From NCBI GenBank assembly GCA_022766945.1, contig JALEOU010000108.1, positions 1 through 59,096 of the forward strand: a stretch of 59,096 bases of DNA. The letters are read 5' to 3'. The position numbers and the translations under genes were made by a program. Shown here one piece after another: positions 1-7,715 of this stretch (positions are counted from its first letter, which is position 1; each line of letters begins with the position of its first letter). The stretch comes from Fusicatenibacter sp. GTDB taxonomy: Bacteria; Bacillota; Clostridia; Lachnospirales; Lachnospiraceae. The notes beneath the pieces were generated by a model. That model saw nothing but the letters and a program-made list of their open reading frames with translations. It ran no database searches and was not told the DNA's origin.

Positions 1-153
1 ACATTGTACCAAAAGAGACCTCATAACTCATGTTTGGGCAAAGAAGATATCCACTTTTGACCTATACAAGGCAAATGAAAATTTCAGCATGTTTTTTAGA
101 AAAACTTATGGCAGCGTCAGCTACCTGGCTGAACTGTAACATATTTATATTGT

Positions 154-561
154 ATGATTGTCCTTGTTGGAACTATTGTAGGAAAATTCACTTTTTGGGG
201 ATATTTATATGTAGTTTTATCATTTCCGGCACTTATTGCAGGAGCTTTGGCAGAAGGTCTCGCATGGATAATTAGATTGTTTTTTTCGGGTTTCAGTGGT
301 GTTTGGGTGGAATGTATATTCCAGATAATTGGACATCTTTTGATGATAGCATTGCTAACAAGCCCGCTGAAAGTGTTGGATGCAATGCTGGAACAAGATT
401 CGTCTTCTAAATCTTCAAATGGAGGTTATTCCACATCAGGCACAAGAAAAAGTTTTCTGGAAGAAATGGCAGATGGTTTAGAAGAAGTAAGACTTGAAAT
501 CAGGGAAGAGGAAAAGCTGGAAACATTGAAAGACATTGAGCGTCATTTAAGAAATAAATAA
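154..561 (+). CDS. Small hypothetical membrane protein
   Basis: Protein of 135 residues with no family that I recognise. Residues 1-70 are almost wholly hydrophobic and could form two or three membrane segments. The rest is a Ser/Gly/Thr-rich linker followed by a charged, helical tail rich in Glu, Lys and Arg (about 95-135), probably cytosolic. The start is uncertain: the frame is open for only seven codons before this ATG, and no good ribosome site precedes it. The overlapping frame at 30-275 has no domain and looks like a shadow. The gene lies beside decayed defence-type genes, but nothing in its sequence ties it to them. Confidence 0.5.
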   Translation: MIVLVGTIVGKFTFWGYLYVVLSFPALIAGALAEGLAWIIRLFFSGFSGVWVECIFQIIGHLLMIALLTSPLKVLDAMLEQDSSSKSSNGGYSTSGTRKSFLEEMADGLEEVRLEIREEEKLETLKDIERHLRNK

Positions 562-1026
562 TTTCTTGGCTTCGCTATTAAAAATAAGAGACAGCTTAAC
601 AGCCATTAGAATTGTGAATAATTTATAGCAATTTGAAACTAACTCAGCTCTTCCGGTTTATATCGTTAAACAATGCCAGAATAAATGTAGGTTAAGACGT
701 TATCCGGTTTATGACTTTACTTCTATGTATTCTTGTGATAGGTGACACCAGAGTAGCTATCTTTGAAAGCAAAGGTATAAGCACTTACAGCACCGTGAAT
801 AATCGTGGTATGGTTAAGCTTGGGAGCATAACAATGGTTCTGAGATTCAGTGCCAAGTTTCATAAAGGATTCTGATGAAAAAACATTGGCGTGACCATAT
901 GTGGTAAGCAATGAATCGTTTACAATGAATTGATTAGACAAGTAGCTGTCGCTTTAAAAATCGTGAAGCGGCAGCTTCCTTTTTGTTTGGGATTCGAAAG
1001 TACAGTAGCTTCACAGAGAAGTTGAT
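562..1026. other. Gene-poor spacer
   Basis: About 465 bases without a convincing gene. A minus-strand frame at 723-941 begins with TTG, has no ribosome site and matches nothing that I recognise. A hairpin followed by a T-run lies near the right end (944-983). The stretch may hold debris of a deleted gene, but I cannot identify any. Confidence 0.4.
944..983 (+). terminator. Terminator-like hairpin upstream of the TIR remnant
   Basis: Stem AGCTGTCGCTT (944-954) pairs with AAGCGGCAGCT (966-976) with one G-U pair, and is followed by TCCTTTTTG. It reads as a rho-independent terminator on the plus strand, although no intact plus-strand gene ends just before it. It may have belonged to a gene now lost. 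Confidence 0.55.
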
Positions 1027-2021
1027 ATGCAAGAGAAAAAAGACACCTTTATCAGCTACAGACTGGCCGGAGGGGAATGGTTTGCCTACTGTATTTATTC
1101 AGAATTGATCGCTGCAGGTTATTCTGTATTTTTTGATGTAGTCAGTTTGCGGGGCGGCATTTTTGAACAAGACATTATGGAGCAGGTGCAGGTCTGTAAA
1201 GATTTTATTCTGATCTTACCTCCAAATGTCCTGGACCGCTGTGCGAAAGCAGAGATGATGGTGCTGCGTCATGCGTTCTTTGTTTCTGACATGGGTATGA
1301 AAGCGGATGTGTTCATTCGAACAGGGAAGAAACACTGGGCATTTTGTTTTCTGGGTGGGGATGCATCCGGTATCGAAAGTTATGATCGGATTGTAATGGC
1401 CTGGTAAATAAAGGCTGGCTTCGTGTAAAAGGCGGAAACCTTTTTATCCACCCGTTGATAAAAGAAGTTTTGTGGGAGGAAAAAATCATGAATCTGGATA
1501 GGGAACTATCCGGGTATCTATTCAATTTTAGCGCACCACAGCACAATCCGGATTATGAAATAAGCGTGAATGGCCTTTCCATCGAAGAATGGAAAAATAC
1601 AGAGCGAATGAGAGCGGAATATATGGTGAACGCTTTCCGACATTTCAGAAACGAAAAAACATATTATGCTGCAGCGGCTGCAAGTTGTTTTCGGGCCTGC
1701 TCTGATTATGAGCAATCCATTATTTATTCCCATTATGCACTGGATATTATGTTGCTGCATAAGCAATGTGGTGATGACTGGGAAGAACTATGGGCACTGG
1801 AAAAGCTGCAGGAGATGTGGTGTCCCAAAATGATAGAAAGTGCATGGCATTCGTCCGGCAAAGGAGGAAAAACACAATGGCAAAAATCGGTGAGTACCGG
1901 TTCAAAATATATGAGCTGCTGTATCGTAAACCTGTCTGTAAATATGCAGAAACGAGTGGTAAGAAGAAAGAACAGAATGTGTTGCTATTGGGGAATAGCT
2001 GGGTTGGCAATGAAGAAGTAG
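1027..2021 (+). pseudogene. Remnant of a TIR / NB-ARC / TPR (bacterial NLR-like) protein
   Basis: Three pieces in the order of a TIR-NB-ARC-TPR protein. Piece 1 (1027 on) is a TIR domain: DTFISYR at residues 6-12, GYSVFFDV at 31-38, then CKDFILILPPNVLDRC. The Trp/Glu segment that should follow is degraded. Piece 2 (about 1290-1487, crossing a frame change near 1386) reads like the end of the NB-ARC winged helix, with NGLVNKGWLRV and LFIHPLIKEVLW. Piece 3 starts at the ATG at 1488 (ribosome site GGAGG) and is helical with TPR-like spacing to about 1800. The whole NTPase core (P-loop, Walker B) is missing, so this is an internal deletion plus frameshift. Full-length relatives are NAD-consuming or signalling immune proteins. 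The shift is visible; the NLR origin is inferred from short motifs. Confidence 0.6.
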
Positions 2022-2296
2022 ATGTGATTGCTTTGAAAGGTATGAATGCAATTATGATTTCGTGCAAAACAACGGAGAATGACAGCATACAGTGGCTGTA
2101 TGAAATAAAGTCCATTGCAGATCATTTCCTGTCGACGGGGGTGATAGCGGTATCGTCGGATTACAGCAGCAAAAACAGAAGTATCTTCAGGGAACGTGCA
2201 AAACAAATGAACATACCGCTGTGGGGAATGGAAACACTGTGGGACAGAGACCGGCTGCGAGAAGCCCTGGGAGATGTAATAAAACAATCTGACTGA
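1877..2296 (+). CDS. Lone Card1/Can2-like (DUF1887) nuclease domain protein
   Basis: 139 residues starting at the ATG at 1877, which sits six bases after AAGGAGGAAA; upstream codons in the same frame look like noise. The core matches the PD-(D/E)xK nuclease half of Card1/Can2-type proteins: EEVDVIAL with the acidic metal ligand, then AIMISCKT with the Ser-Cys-Lys signature, then LYEIKSIADHF, VIAVSS and ERAKQMNIPLWG. In the known proteins this domain follows a CARF domain that binds cyclic oligoadenylate; no CARF domain is present here and no CRISPR genes are nearby. It may be a truncated effector, or a stand-alone nuclease tied to the neighbouring NLR-like remnant. Domain call fairly sure, activity unknown. 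Confidence 0.6.
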   Translation: MAKIGEYRFKIYELLYRKPVCKYAETSGKKKEQNVLLLGNSWVGNEEVDVIALKGMNAIMISCKTTENDSIQWLYEIKSIADHFLSTGVIAVSSDYSSKNRSIFRERAKQMNIPLWGMETLWDRDRLREALGDVIKQSD

Positions 2297-2458
2297 TGAG
2301 AAAAAGGATCTGTGCGTTGCGAGCGTACAGGTCCTTTGTGTTACGTTTGCTGCCGCCAGAACAGTAACAGCTTACCCGCCTGTTTTTACATCTTACCGAT
2401 GCAGCACTTTCTTTTTTGCGCCTGATTTAGTATAGTTTTTTTGGGAGGTCGAAAGAAG

Positions 2459-2896
2459 ATGAAAATACGAATCGAACAGATTGCTCCAGACAGGGAGGAA
2501 GAAGTCATCGTGAAATGCCATGAGCCGACTTCAGACTGGGTCAGCTTTGTGAGCTGCATTCAGGATGAGCGGAATTTCCTGACAGGTCAGAAGGATGGGA
2601 AAACATATCGCCTGAAACTGGGAGACATTTATTACTTTGAGATTGTCGAGGGAAAGGCGTTCTTTTATTGCCGGGATGCAGTGTATGAAAGTCATTTGAA
2701 ACTCTATGAATTTGAACAGAAATGTCAGGGGACAGTATTTTTTCGTGCCTCCAAATCGATGGTGCTGAATGCGGATAAGATCGATCATATTGCACCGTCA
2801 CTTTCCGGCCGCTTTTTTGCCACACTGCGAAATGGCGAAAAGGTGGTGGTATCCAGGCAGTATGTGTCGGTATTAAAACAGATATTGGGACTGTGA
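2459..2896 (+). CDS. LytTR-family DNA-binding regulator
   Basis: 145 residues starting at ATG 2459, preceded by TTGGGAGGTC. There is no receiver domain. Residues 1-45 form a short unassigned part; residues 45-145 are a LytTR domain, seen in KLGDIYYFEIVEGKAFFYC, then FRASKSMVLNADKIDHI and VVVSRQYVSVLKQIL. LytTR domains bind direct-repeat operators through beta-strand loops. Free-standing LytTR proteins of this length are commonly paired with a DUF3021 membrane protein, as here (next gene 12 bases on), which may hold or release the regulator. It probably controls this operon, including the ABC exporter. Confidence 0.9.
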   Translation: MKIRIEQIAPDREEEVIVKCHEPTSDWVSFVSCIQDERNFLTGQKDGKTYRLKLGDIYYFEIVEGKAFFYCRDAVYESHLKLYEFEQKCQGTVFFRASKSMVLNADKIDHIAPSLSGRFFATLRNGEKVVVSRQYVSVLKQILGL

Positions 2897-2908
2897 AAGG
2901 AGTTTCTT

Positions 2909-3361
2909 ATGATTTGGTATGAGATAAAAAATTTGCTGAAGCGTTTTGTTGTCATCTATGGATTTACCATGCTGGCAACGATGGTGATCTGTACCGTGTT
3001 TCATCCGGACATGCAGCTTGGAATTGATTACCTGTGGCATATGGTGGTTTTCTCCGCATGTGCGGACCTGCCGAGCCTTGTTTGTCTGCGCAGAGGAGAG
3101 CAGACGGAAAAAGAATGGAAAATCAGAGAGGTGTTCTGTGCGGTTTTGCTGGAGCTCATTCTGATGCCGCTGGGATATTTTTTTCATATGTGGAGCGGTA
3201 TTGGCGGGGCAGTCATCTTTTTCCTGACAATCCTTCTGGTGGATCTGGGAGTTCACCTGATGGATTACGGAAAGGATCGGGCTGTGGCCAATGACTTAAA
3301 CAGGAAGCTGAAAGAGCGCCGCTATCGGGAAGAACGCAGAGAAAGGGAGGATCGAGGATGA
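2909..3361 (+). CDS. DUF3021 family membrane protein
   Basis: 150 residues with four hydrophobic stretches (about 12-30, 42-57, 70-92, 95-118) and a strongly basic, charged tail (EERREREDRG) that is likely cytosolic. This layout and the upstream LytTR gene fit DUF3021, a partner of small LytTR regulators in Firmicutes. The role is unproven; it may sense membrane stress or a peptide. Ribosome site AAAGGAG at 2896-2902. Its stop overlaps the start of the next gene (ATGA), so translation of the two is coupled. Confidence 0.85.
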   Translation: MIWYEIKNLLKRFVVIYGFTMLATMVICTVFHPDMQLGIDYLWHMVVFSACADLPSLVCLRRGEQTEKEWKIREVFCAVLLELILMPLGYFFHMWSGIGGAVIFFLTILLVDLGVHLMDYGKDRAVANDLNRKLKERRYREERREREDRG

Positions 3362-4044
3362 AAATACTTGTGTTGAATGGCAGTCCCAAACGGGAGGCAA
3401 GCGATACCATGCATATGACCAGAGCTTTTCTGGAGGGAATGAACGATGTGGAAAGACAGGAAGTGGAGCTCCTTTCTGTGATCGACCAGAAGATTGCATT
3501 TTGTACGGGATGCCTTGGCTGCATGAGAAACGGAGGCCGGTGTGTACATCACGATGATATGGACACGATTCTGGAAAAGATCCTTCATTCTGATCTGCTG
3601 CTGTTCAGCTTTCCGCTTTACTGTTACGGAATGCCGGCTCCTTTGAAGGCATTGATTGACCGCACGCTGCCGCTTAGTTCCATCGCCATGAGAAAGGTCG
3701 GCGATCATTACGAACATGTGGGGCAGAGAGATTTTTCGGGTCTTCGGTATCTTATGATCAGCGGATGCGGTTTTCCGAACAGGGAAAATAACTTTGAGCC
3801 TGCCGTGATGCAGTTCCGCCGGATGTTTGGCGGGGATGCGACAGTGATTGCGGTCGCACAGGCGCCGATGTTTGGCGTGCCGGAGGCGAAACCTGTGACG
3901 GCGCCGTTTCTTGAGACTGTGCGGGAGGCCGGACGGGAGTATGCAAAAAGCGGCATGATTTCTGAACGGGTGATGGAGAAGCTTCGCACTCCGATGATTC
4001 CGCAGGAAATTTACGCACAGATTGTAAACAGCCAGGTAAACTAG
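3358..4044 (+). CDS. Flavodoxin-fold NAD(P)H-dependent FMN reductase
   Basis: 228 residues. The start MKILVLNGSPKREASDT is the FMN-phosphate loop of the NADPH-dependent FMN reductase / flavodoxin family, and residues 45-62 carry FCTGCLGC followed by GRCVHHDDM, the cysteine pattern seen in many clostridial flavoproteins. Then SFPLYCYGMPAPLKALIDR forms the second flavin loop. Such proteins reduce quinones, drugs or protein partners in the cytosol; the substrate here is unknown. It lies inside the LytTR/DUF3021/ABC operon, overlapping the gene before it and 27 bases from the gene after it, so it is probably part of the same stress response. Confidence 0.85.
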   Translation: MKILVLNGSPKREASDTMHMTRAFLEGMNDVERQEVELLSVIDQKIAFCTGCLGCMRNGGRCVHHDDMDTILEKILHSDLLLFSFPLYCYGMPAPLKALIDRTLPLSSIAMRKVGDHYEHVGQRDFSGLRYLMISGCGFPNRENNFEPAVMQFRRMFGGDATVIAVAQAPMFGVPEAKPVTAPFLETVREAGREYAKSGMISERVMEKLRTPMIPQEIYAQIVNSQVN

Positions 4045-4071
4045 TTCGGAGGGCAATTTGGGAGGAGCAGT

Positions 4072-4986
4072 ATGGGGAATATTATTGAAATCAATCATTT
4101 GAATAAATCTTTTGGTGAGGTCAGGGCAGTGCAGGATCTGAGCTTTCGCGTAAAAGAGGGCGAACTGTTCGCTTTTCTTGGCATCAACGGTGCCGGAAAA
4201 TCCACGACGATCAATATTCTGTGCGGCCAGCTCGCCAAAGACAGCGGCAGGGTGATCGTCAATGGAACGGATCTGGACCGGGACGTAGATCGGATCAAGA
4301 GAGACCTGGGTGTTGTGTTTCAGAATTCGGTACTGGATAGTGCGCTGACGGTATGGGATAACCTGAAGAGCCGTGCGGCACTTTATGGAATTACCGGACG
4401 CGAGTTTCGGGCGCGCTTTGCAGAATTGTCAGAGCTTCTTGCGTTTGGGGATCTTAAGAAACGAACCGTGGGAAAGCTCTCCGGCGGTCAGCGCAGGCGC
4501 ATCGATATTGCAAGGGCGCTGCTGCACAGACCAAAGCTTCTGATTCTGGACGAGCCGACAACAGGACTTGATCCGCAGACCAGAAGCATTCTCTGGAACG
4601 TCATCAGTGATCTGCGCAGAGAAGAAAAGATGACCGTATTTCTCACGACACATTATATGGAGGAAGCGGCAGATGCGGATTATGTGGTGATCCTCGATAG
4701 CGGAAAGATTGCCGCCGAGGGGACGCCGCTGGAACTGAAGAATACTTACACCGGAGATTTTATCACCATTTACCGGACAGAAGAGGAGCAGATCCGCAGG
4801 CTGGACCAAAGCTACACCGCGATTCGGGATGCCTACCGGGTGTCGGTTCCGAACACGGCTGCGGCAACGGAGCTGATCATCAAATATCCTTCGATTTTCC
4901 GGGACTACGAGATCACCAAAGGGAAAATGGATGATGTATTCCTTGCGGTGACCGGCAAAAAACTGACAGGAGGTGCGGCAAAATGA
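4072..4986 (+). CDS. ABC transporter ATP-binding protein (drug/lipid exporter type)
   Basis: 304 residues, the usual length of the DrrA/CcmA type. Walker A is GINGAGKST (about 38-46), the Q-loop is VVFQNSVLD, the signature is LSGGQRRR, Walker B is LLILDEPTTGLD and the switch His lies in LTTHYMEEA. A C-terminal part of about 80 residues follows the nucleotide domain, as in antibiotic or lantibiotic exporters. Ribosome site GGGAGGAGCAG. It works with the permease encoded next, whose ATG overlaps this stop. Likely controlled by the LytTR protein at the head of the operon. Substrate unknown. Confidence 0.93.
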   Translation: MGNIIEINHLNKSFGEVRAVQDLSFRVKEGELFAFLGINGAGKSTTINILCGQLAKDSGRVIVNGTDLDRDVDRIKRDLGVVFQNSVLDSALTVWDNLKSRAALYGITGREFRARFAELSELLAFGDLKKRTVGKLSGGQRRRIDIARALLHRPKLLILDEPTTGLDPQTRSILWNVISDLRREEKMTVFLTTHYMEEAADADYVVILDSGKIAAEGTPLELKNTYTGDFITIYRTEEEQIRRLDQSYTAIRDAYRVSVPNTAAATELIIKYPSIFRDYEITKGKMDDVFLAVTGKKLTGGAAK

Positions 4987-5882
4987 AAGAACTAAAAGCG
5001 CTCGTTCGGCGTAATACAAAATTGTATTTTCGGGATCGGGGCATGTTTTTCACGTCTCTGATTACCCCGATCATTCTGCTGGTTTTGTATGCCACTTTCC
5101 TTGGCAATGTCTATGAGGGGAGCTTTCGGGATGCCCTGGAGGCGGCCGGTGTATCCGTTTCCGATCAGCTGATCGGGGGATGTGTGGGAGGACAGCTGGT
5201 TTCTTCTCTTCTGGCGGTCTGCTGTGTGACGGTGGCATTTTGCTCCAATCTTTTGATGGTACAGGATAAGATTACCGGAGCCAGACGGGATCTTACTGTT
5301 ACGCCGGTAAGAAACAGTACGCTGGCGCTCGGCTATTATCTGTCCGCGCTGGTCTCCACACTGCTGATCTGCTTTGCGGCTGCAGCGGTGTGCCTGGTCT
5401 ATTTGTTTTATGTGGGATGGTATCTGACCGCATCGGATGTGGCGTGCCTGCTCCTGGATGTCTTTTTGCTGGTGATGTTCGGAACCGCACTGTCTTCGTG
5501 TGTCAATTTTCCGCTTTCCACAAATGGTCAGAGTTCCGCGGTGGGCACTATCGTCAGTGCGGGTTACGGATTCCTCTGCGGAGCCTATATGCCCATCTCG
5601 CAGTTCTCCAGTGGTCTGCAGAAGGTACTGTCGTTTCTTCCGGGAACGTATGGCACAAGTCTTCTACGGAATCACGCCCTGCGGGGAGTGTTTGAAGAAA
5701 TGGAGCAGCAGAACTTTCCTCCGGAAGTGGTTGAGGCAATCCGGGATTCGGTTGACTGTAATCTGTATTTCTTCGGAGAAAAGGTGGAACTGACGACCAT
5801 GTATCTGGTTTTGTCTGTCTCGATTGTGCTTGCGGTCGCGATCTATGTAGGAATGAACACGCTGTCACGATCCCGTTCATGA
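4983..5882 (+). CDS. ABC-2 type transporter permease
   Basis: 299 residues with an amphipathic start, a first membrane segment at about 22-42 and five more between residues 75 and 295, the six-helix plan of ABC-2 permeases. It forms the exporter with the ATPase encoded upstream (4-base overlap). The motif near residue 207, GYGFLCGAYMPISQF, is the conserved helix-turn of this family. Its last bases overlap the end of the convergent TauE-like gene, so the two transcripts share their 3' ends and no separate terminator is visible. Confidence 0.9.
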   Translation: MKELKALVRRNTKLYFRDRGMFFTSLITPIILLVLYATFLGNVYEGSFRDALEAAGVSVSDQLIGGCVGGQLVSSLLAVCCVTVAFCSNLLMVQDKITGARRDLTVTPVRNSTLALGYYLSALVSTLLICFAAAAVCLVYLFYVGWYLTASDVACLLLDVFLLVMFGTALSSCVNFPLSTNGQSSAVGTIVSAGYGFLCGAYMPISQFSSGLQKVLSFLPGTYGTSLLRNHALRGVFEEMEQQNFPPEVVEAIRDSVDCNLYFFGEKVELTTMYLVLSVSIVLAVAIYVGMNTLSRSRS

Positions 5883-6653
5883 CAGAATGTTTACCAGAAA
5901 GATTACTGCGCCCAGAATGGTAAGCACAATACCGGTGGCACGGTTCAGCGTGACTGCGCTCGCTTTGTTGGCAAACTTCGCTGCAATGCGCGCCCACAGG
6001 AAAGTGAAGGCAACACAAAGGATCAGCGGAAGCAGTTCCGGGACTCCGCCGATGAGAAAATGGCTTGTCGCTCCTGTCAGTGCGGTGAAGGTCATAATAA
6101 AGACGCTGGTTCCAACTGCTGTTTTCAGTTCATATCCCAGGATGCTTGTCAGAAGGAGAAGCATCATCATACCGCCGCCGGCTCCGACAAAGCCGCAGAT
6201 AAAACCGACCAGGATTCCACAGACGACGGACTGGATCAGTCTCTTTTTGGGGCTTACCGATGCCATGGTTTCTTTTGTAGTCATAACCGGACGGACGATG
6301 AACTTGATTCCGAGCAGCAGAGTCATCACGGTGGAAAAGCTTCCCATGGTGGAGTTTGGCACTTTGCTGGCGATCAGACTTCCCACAAAAGTAAATAGAA
6401 GAACGGTAACCATCATGACAAATCCGTTTTTGATATCAAGATTTTTATTCTTGCCGTAAGTATAGGCACTGACGGCACTGGCTAAAATGTCGCTGGCAAG
6501 TGCAATTCCGACTGCCTCATAGGCAGGCATGCCAAGAAAGGTGATCAGCATGGGGCTGATCACCGCAGCGGCACTCATACCCGCGAAACCGGTACCCAGC
6601 CCGGCGCCCATACCGGCAAAAAAACAAACGATAAGCTTTGTTATAAAACTCAT
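5877..6653 (-). CDS. TauE/SafE family anion exporter/permease
   Basis: 258 residues, almost entirely hydrophobic, with about eight membrane segments and the two glycine-rich repeats of the family (AGMGAGLGTGFAGM near the start and GFICGFVGAGGGMMM at about 155-169). The family moves sulfite, sulfoacetate or other small organosulfur anions across the membrane. The gene is second in an operon with the MarR regulator; its ATG overlaps the regulator's stop. Substrate cannot be read from the sequence. Confidence 0.85.
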   Translation of the reverse strand: MSFITKLIVCFFAGMGAGLGTGFAGMSAAAVISPMLITFLGMPAYEAVGIALASDILASAVSAYTYGKNKNLDIKNGFVMMVTVLLFTFVGSLIASKVPNSTMGSFSTVMTLLLGIKFIVRPVMTTKETMASVSPKKRLIQSVVCGILVGFICGFVGAGGGMMMLLLLTSILGYELKTAVGTSVFIMTFTALTGATSHFLIGGVPELLPLILCVAFTFLWARIAAKFANKASAVTLNRATGIVLTILGAVIFLVNILS

Positions 6654-7081
6654 TTCTTTTCCTCCATTTCTCTGCGTGCGTTTTCACATAGTTTCTGAAA
6701 AAGTCCGGAGTACAATTCCATTTCTTCTTTTGAAAATCCGTGAAATAATTTCTGACCGAAAGTTCTCTGAGCAGCTTTTCCGGCATCGATGACGGCGGCC
6801 GCTTCTTTTTGAATGGAAATGTGCAGCGTTTTCCGGTTGTTGTCCGCAAAAGCAGTCTGTATAAAACCGCGCTGTTCCAATGCTTTCAGAGCAGAGGATA
6901 CGTGAGACTTTGTAAGCTTTCGGATTTTCACAATATCCGAAGCAGTGTCGTACTGCGGATTGTTCGTAAGAAACATTAAGATATCATATTCCATCTGTGT
7001 AAGCTGATAGGTTTCACATACAGGCCGGACACAATGGGAATAAAAAGAAGTGAGTACTTTTTGATCTTCCCAGAAATGCAT
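6650..7081 (-). CDS. MarR-family transcriptional regulator
   Basis: 143 residues. The winged helix is clear: MEYDILMFLTNNPQYDT, then KLTKSHVSSALKALEQRGFI (about 60-80) as recognition helix, then the wing TAFADNNRKTLHISI. N- and C-terminal helices form the dimer part. It heads an operon with the TauE/SafE transporter and most likely represses it, since a perfect 22-base palindrome lies against the -10 box of its own promoter. Signal unknown; MarR proteins often respond to phenolic or oxidising compounds. Confidence 0.9.
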   Translation of the reverse strand: MHFWEDQKVLTSFYSHCVRPVCETYQLTQMEYDILMFLTNNPQYDTASDIVKIRKLTKSHVSSALKALEQRGFIQTAFADNNRKTLHISIQKEAAAVIDAGKAAQRTFGQKLFHGFSKEEMELYSGLFQKLCENARREMEEKK

Positions 7082-7096
7082 GAGCGTCTCCTTTCA

Positions 7097-7143
7097 AATA
7101 GTTCTAATTAGAACTATTATAATCGTACAGGAAGAAATGTCAA
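7097..7143 (-). promoter_or_regulatory. Promoter and palindromic operator of the marR-tauE operon
   Basis: On the minus strand, -35 TTGACA (7138-7143) and -10 TATAAT (7116-7121) are 16 bases apart, both perfect consensus. A perfect 22-base palindrome with half-site AATAGTTCTAA occupies 7097-7118 and overlaps the -10 box and start point. This is the expected place and shape for a MarR autoregulatory operator. Confidence 0.85.
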
Positions 7144-7161
7144 GAAGAAATCATATTTTGC

Positions 7162-7192
7162 TTGACTCTGACGTAATGTCATAGATTATCCT
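7162..7192 (+). promoter_or_regulatory. MerR-type promoter with 19-base spacer
   Basis: -35 TTGACT (7162-7167) and -10 TATCCT (7187-7192) are separated by 19 bases, the over-long spacing that MerR-family activators correct by twisting DNA. The spacer holds a dyad TGACGTAATGTCA, like operators of TipA-type regulators. It drives the broken MerR/TipAS gene that follows, so the operator has outlived its activator. Confidence 0.7.
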
Positions 7193-7220
7193 GTAATTAC
7201 CACGTAGGAGGTGAGCTATT

Positions 7221-7713
7221 ATGATGACAGTTCATGAAGTAAGCAGGATTTCGGGAGTAAGTATACGTGCTCTCCATCATTATGACAGTTGGAGTAAAAC
7301 CTATGAGTTTTGAAGCATTTGATACAAGAAAAATCGATGAATACGCAGAAAGGGCAAAAGCATCCTGGGGACAGACGGAGGAATATCATGAATATGAAGA
7401 AAAATCCAAAGGACGCACAAAAGAAATACAGCAAAAGCTGAATGTGGAGATGATGAGCATCTTTGCGGAAATCGGCCGTAAAAAAGAGGAGCAGCCGGAT
7501 GCACCGGAAGTCCTTGCGCTGGTAAAGAAACTGCAGAATCACATCACGGAGTATTATTACACCTGCTCGGACGAGATTCTGCTGTCTCTTGGTATGATGT
7601 ACGCGGGCGGCGGAGAGTTTACAGAAAATATCGATCAGGTGGGCGGAACAGGCACAGCTGAATTTACCTGCAGAGCCATCAAGGCCTATTGCGAAGCGAA
7701 AAAATGCAGATGA
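7221..7713 (+). pseudogene. MerR/TipAS regulator broken by internal deletion
   Basis: A frame starting at ATG 7221 (ribosome site GTAGGAGGTG) begins as a MerR HTH: MMTVHEVSRISGVSIRALHH then YD, after which it runs into a stop at 7313. Another frame, from ATG 7303 to 7713, encodes a complete TipAS domain (about 136 residues: TRKIDEYAERAKASWGQTEE, EVLALVKKLQNHI, GGEFTENIDQVG). A whole protein of this kind is about 240-250 residues, so the second half of the HTH and the coiled-coil linker, roughly 90-100 residues, have been deleted and the frame lost. TipAS domains bind thiopeptide antibiotics. The remaining TipAS part could still be made as a DNA-free drug-binding protein (TipAS-like), but no good ribosome site precedes 7303. 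Confidence 0.8.
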
Positions 7714-7715
7714 CC

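Noticed and set aside
30-275. Plus-strand frame of 81 codons overlapping the first membrane protein
   Set aside because: No domain, and it overlaps the more protein-like frame at 154-561.
723-941. Minus-strand frame of 72 codons
   Set aside because: It starts with TTG, has no ribosome site, and shows no recognisable domain; kept only as spacer.
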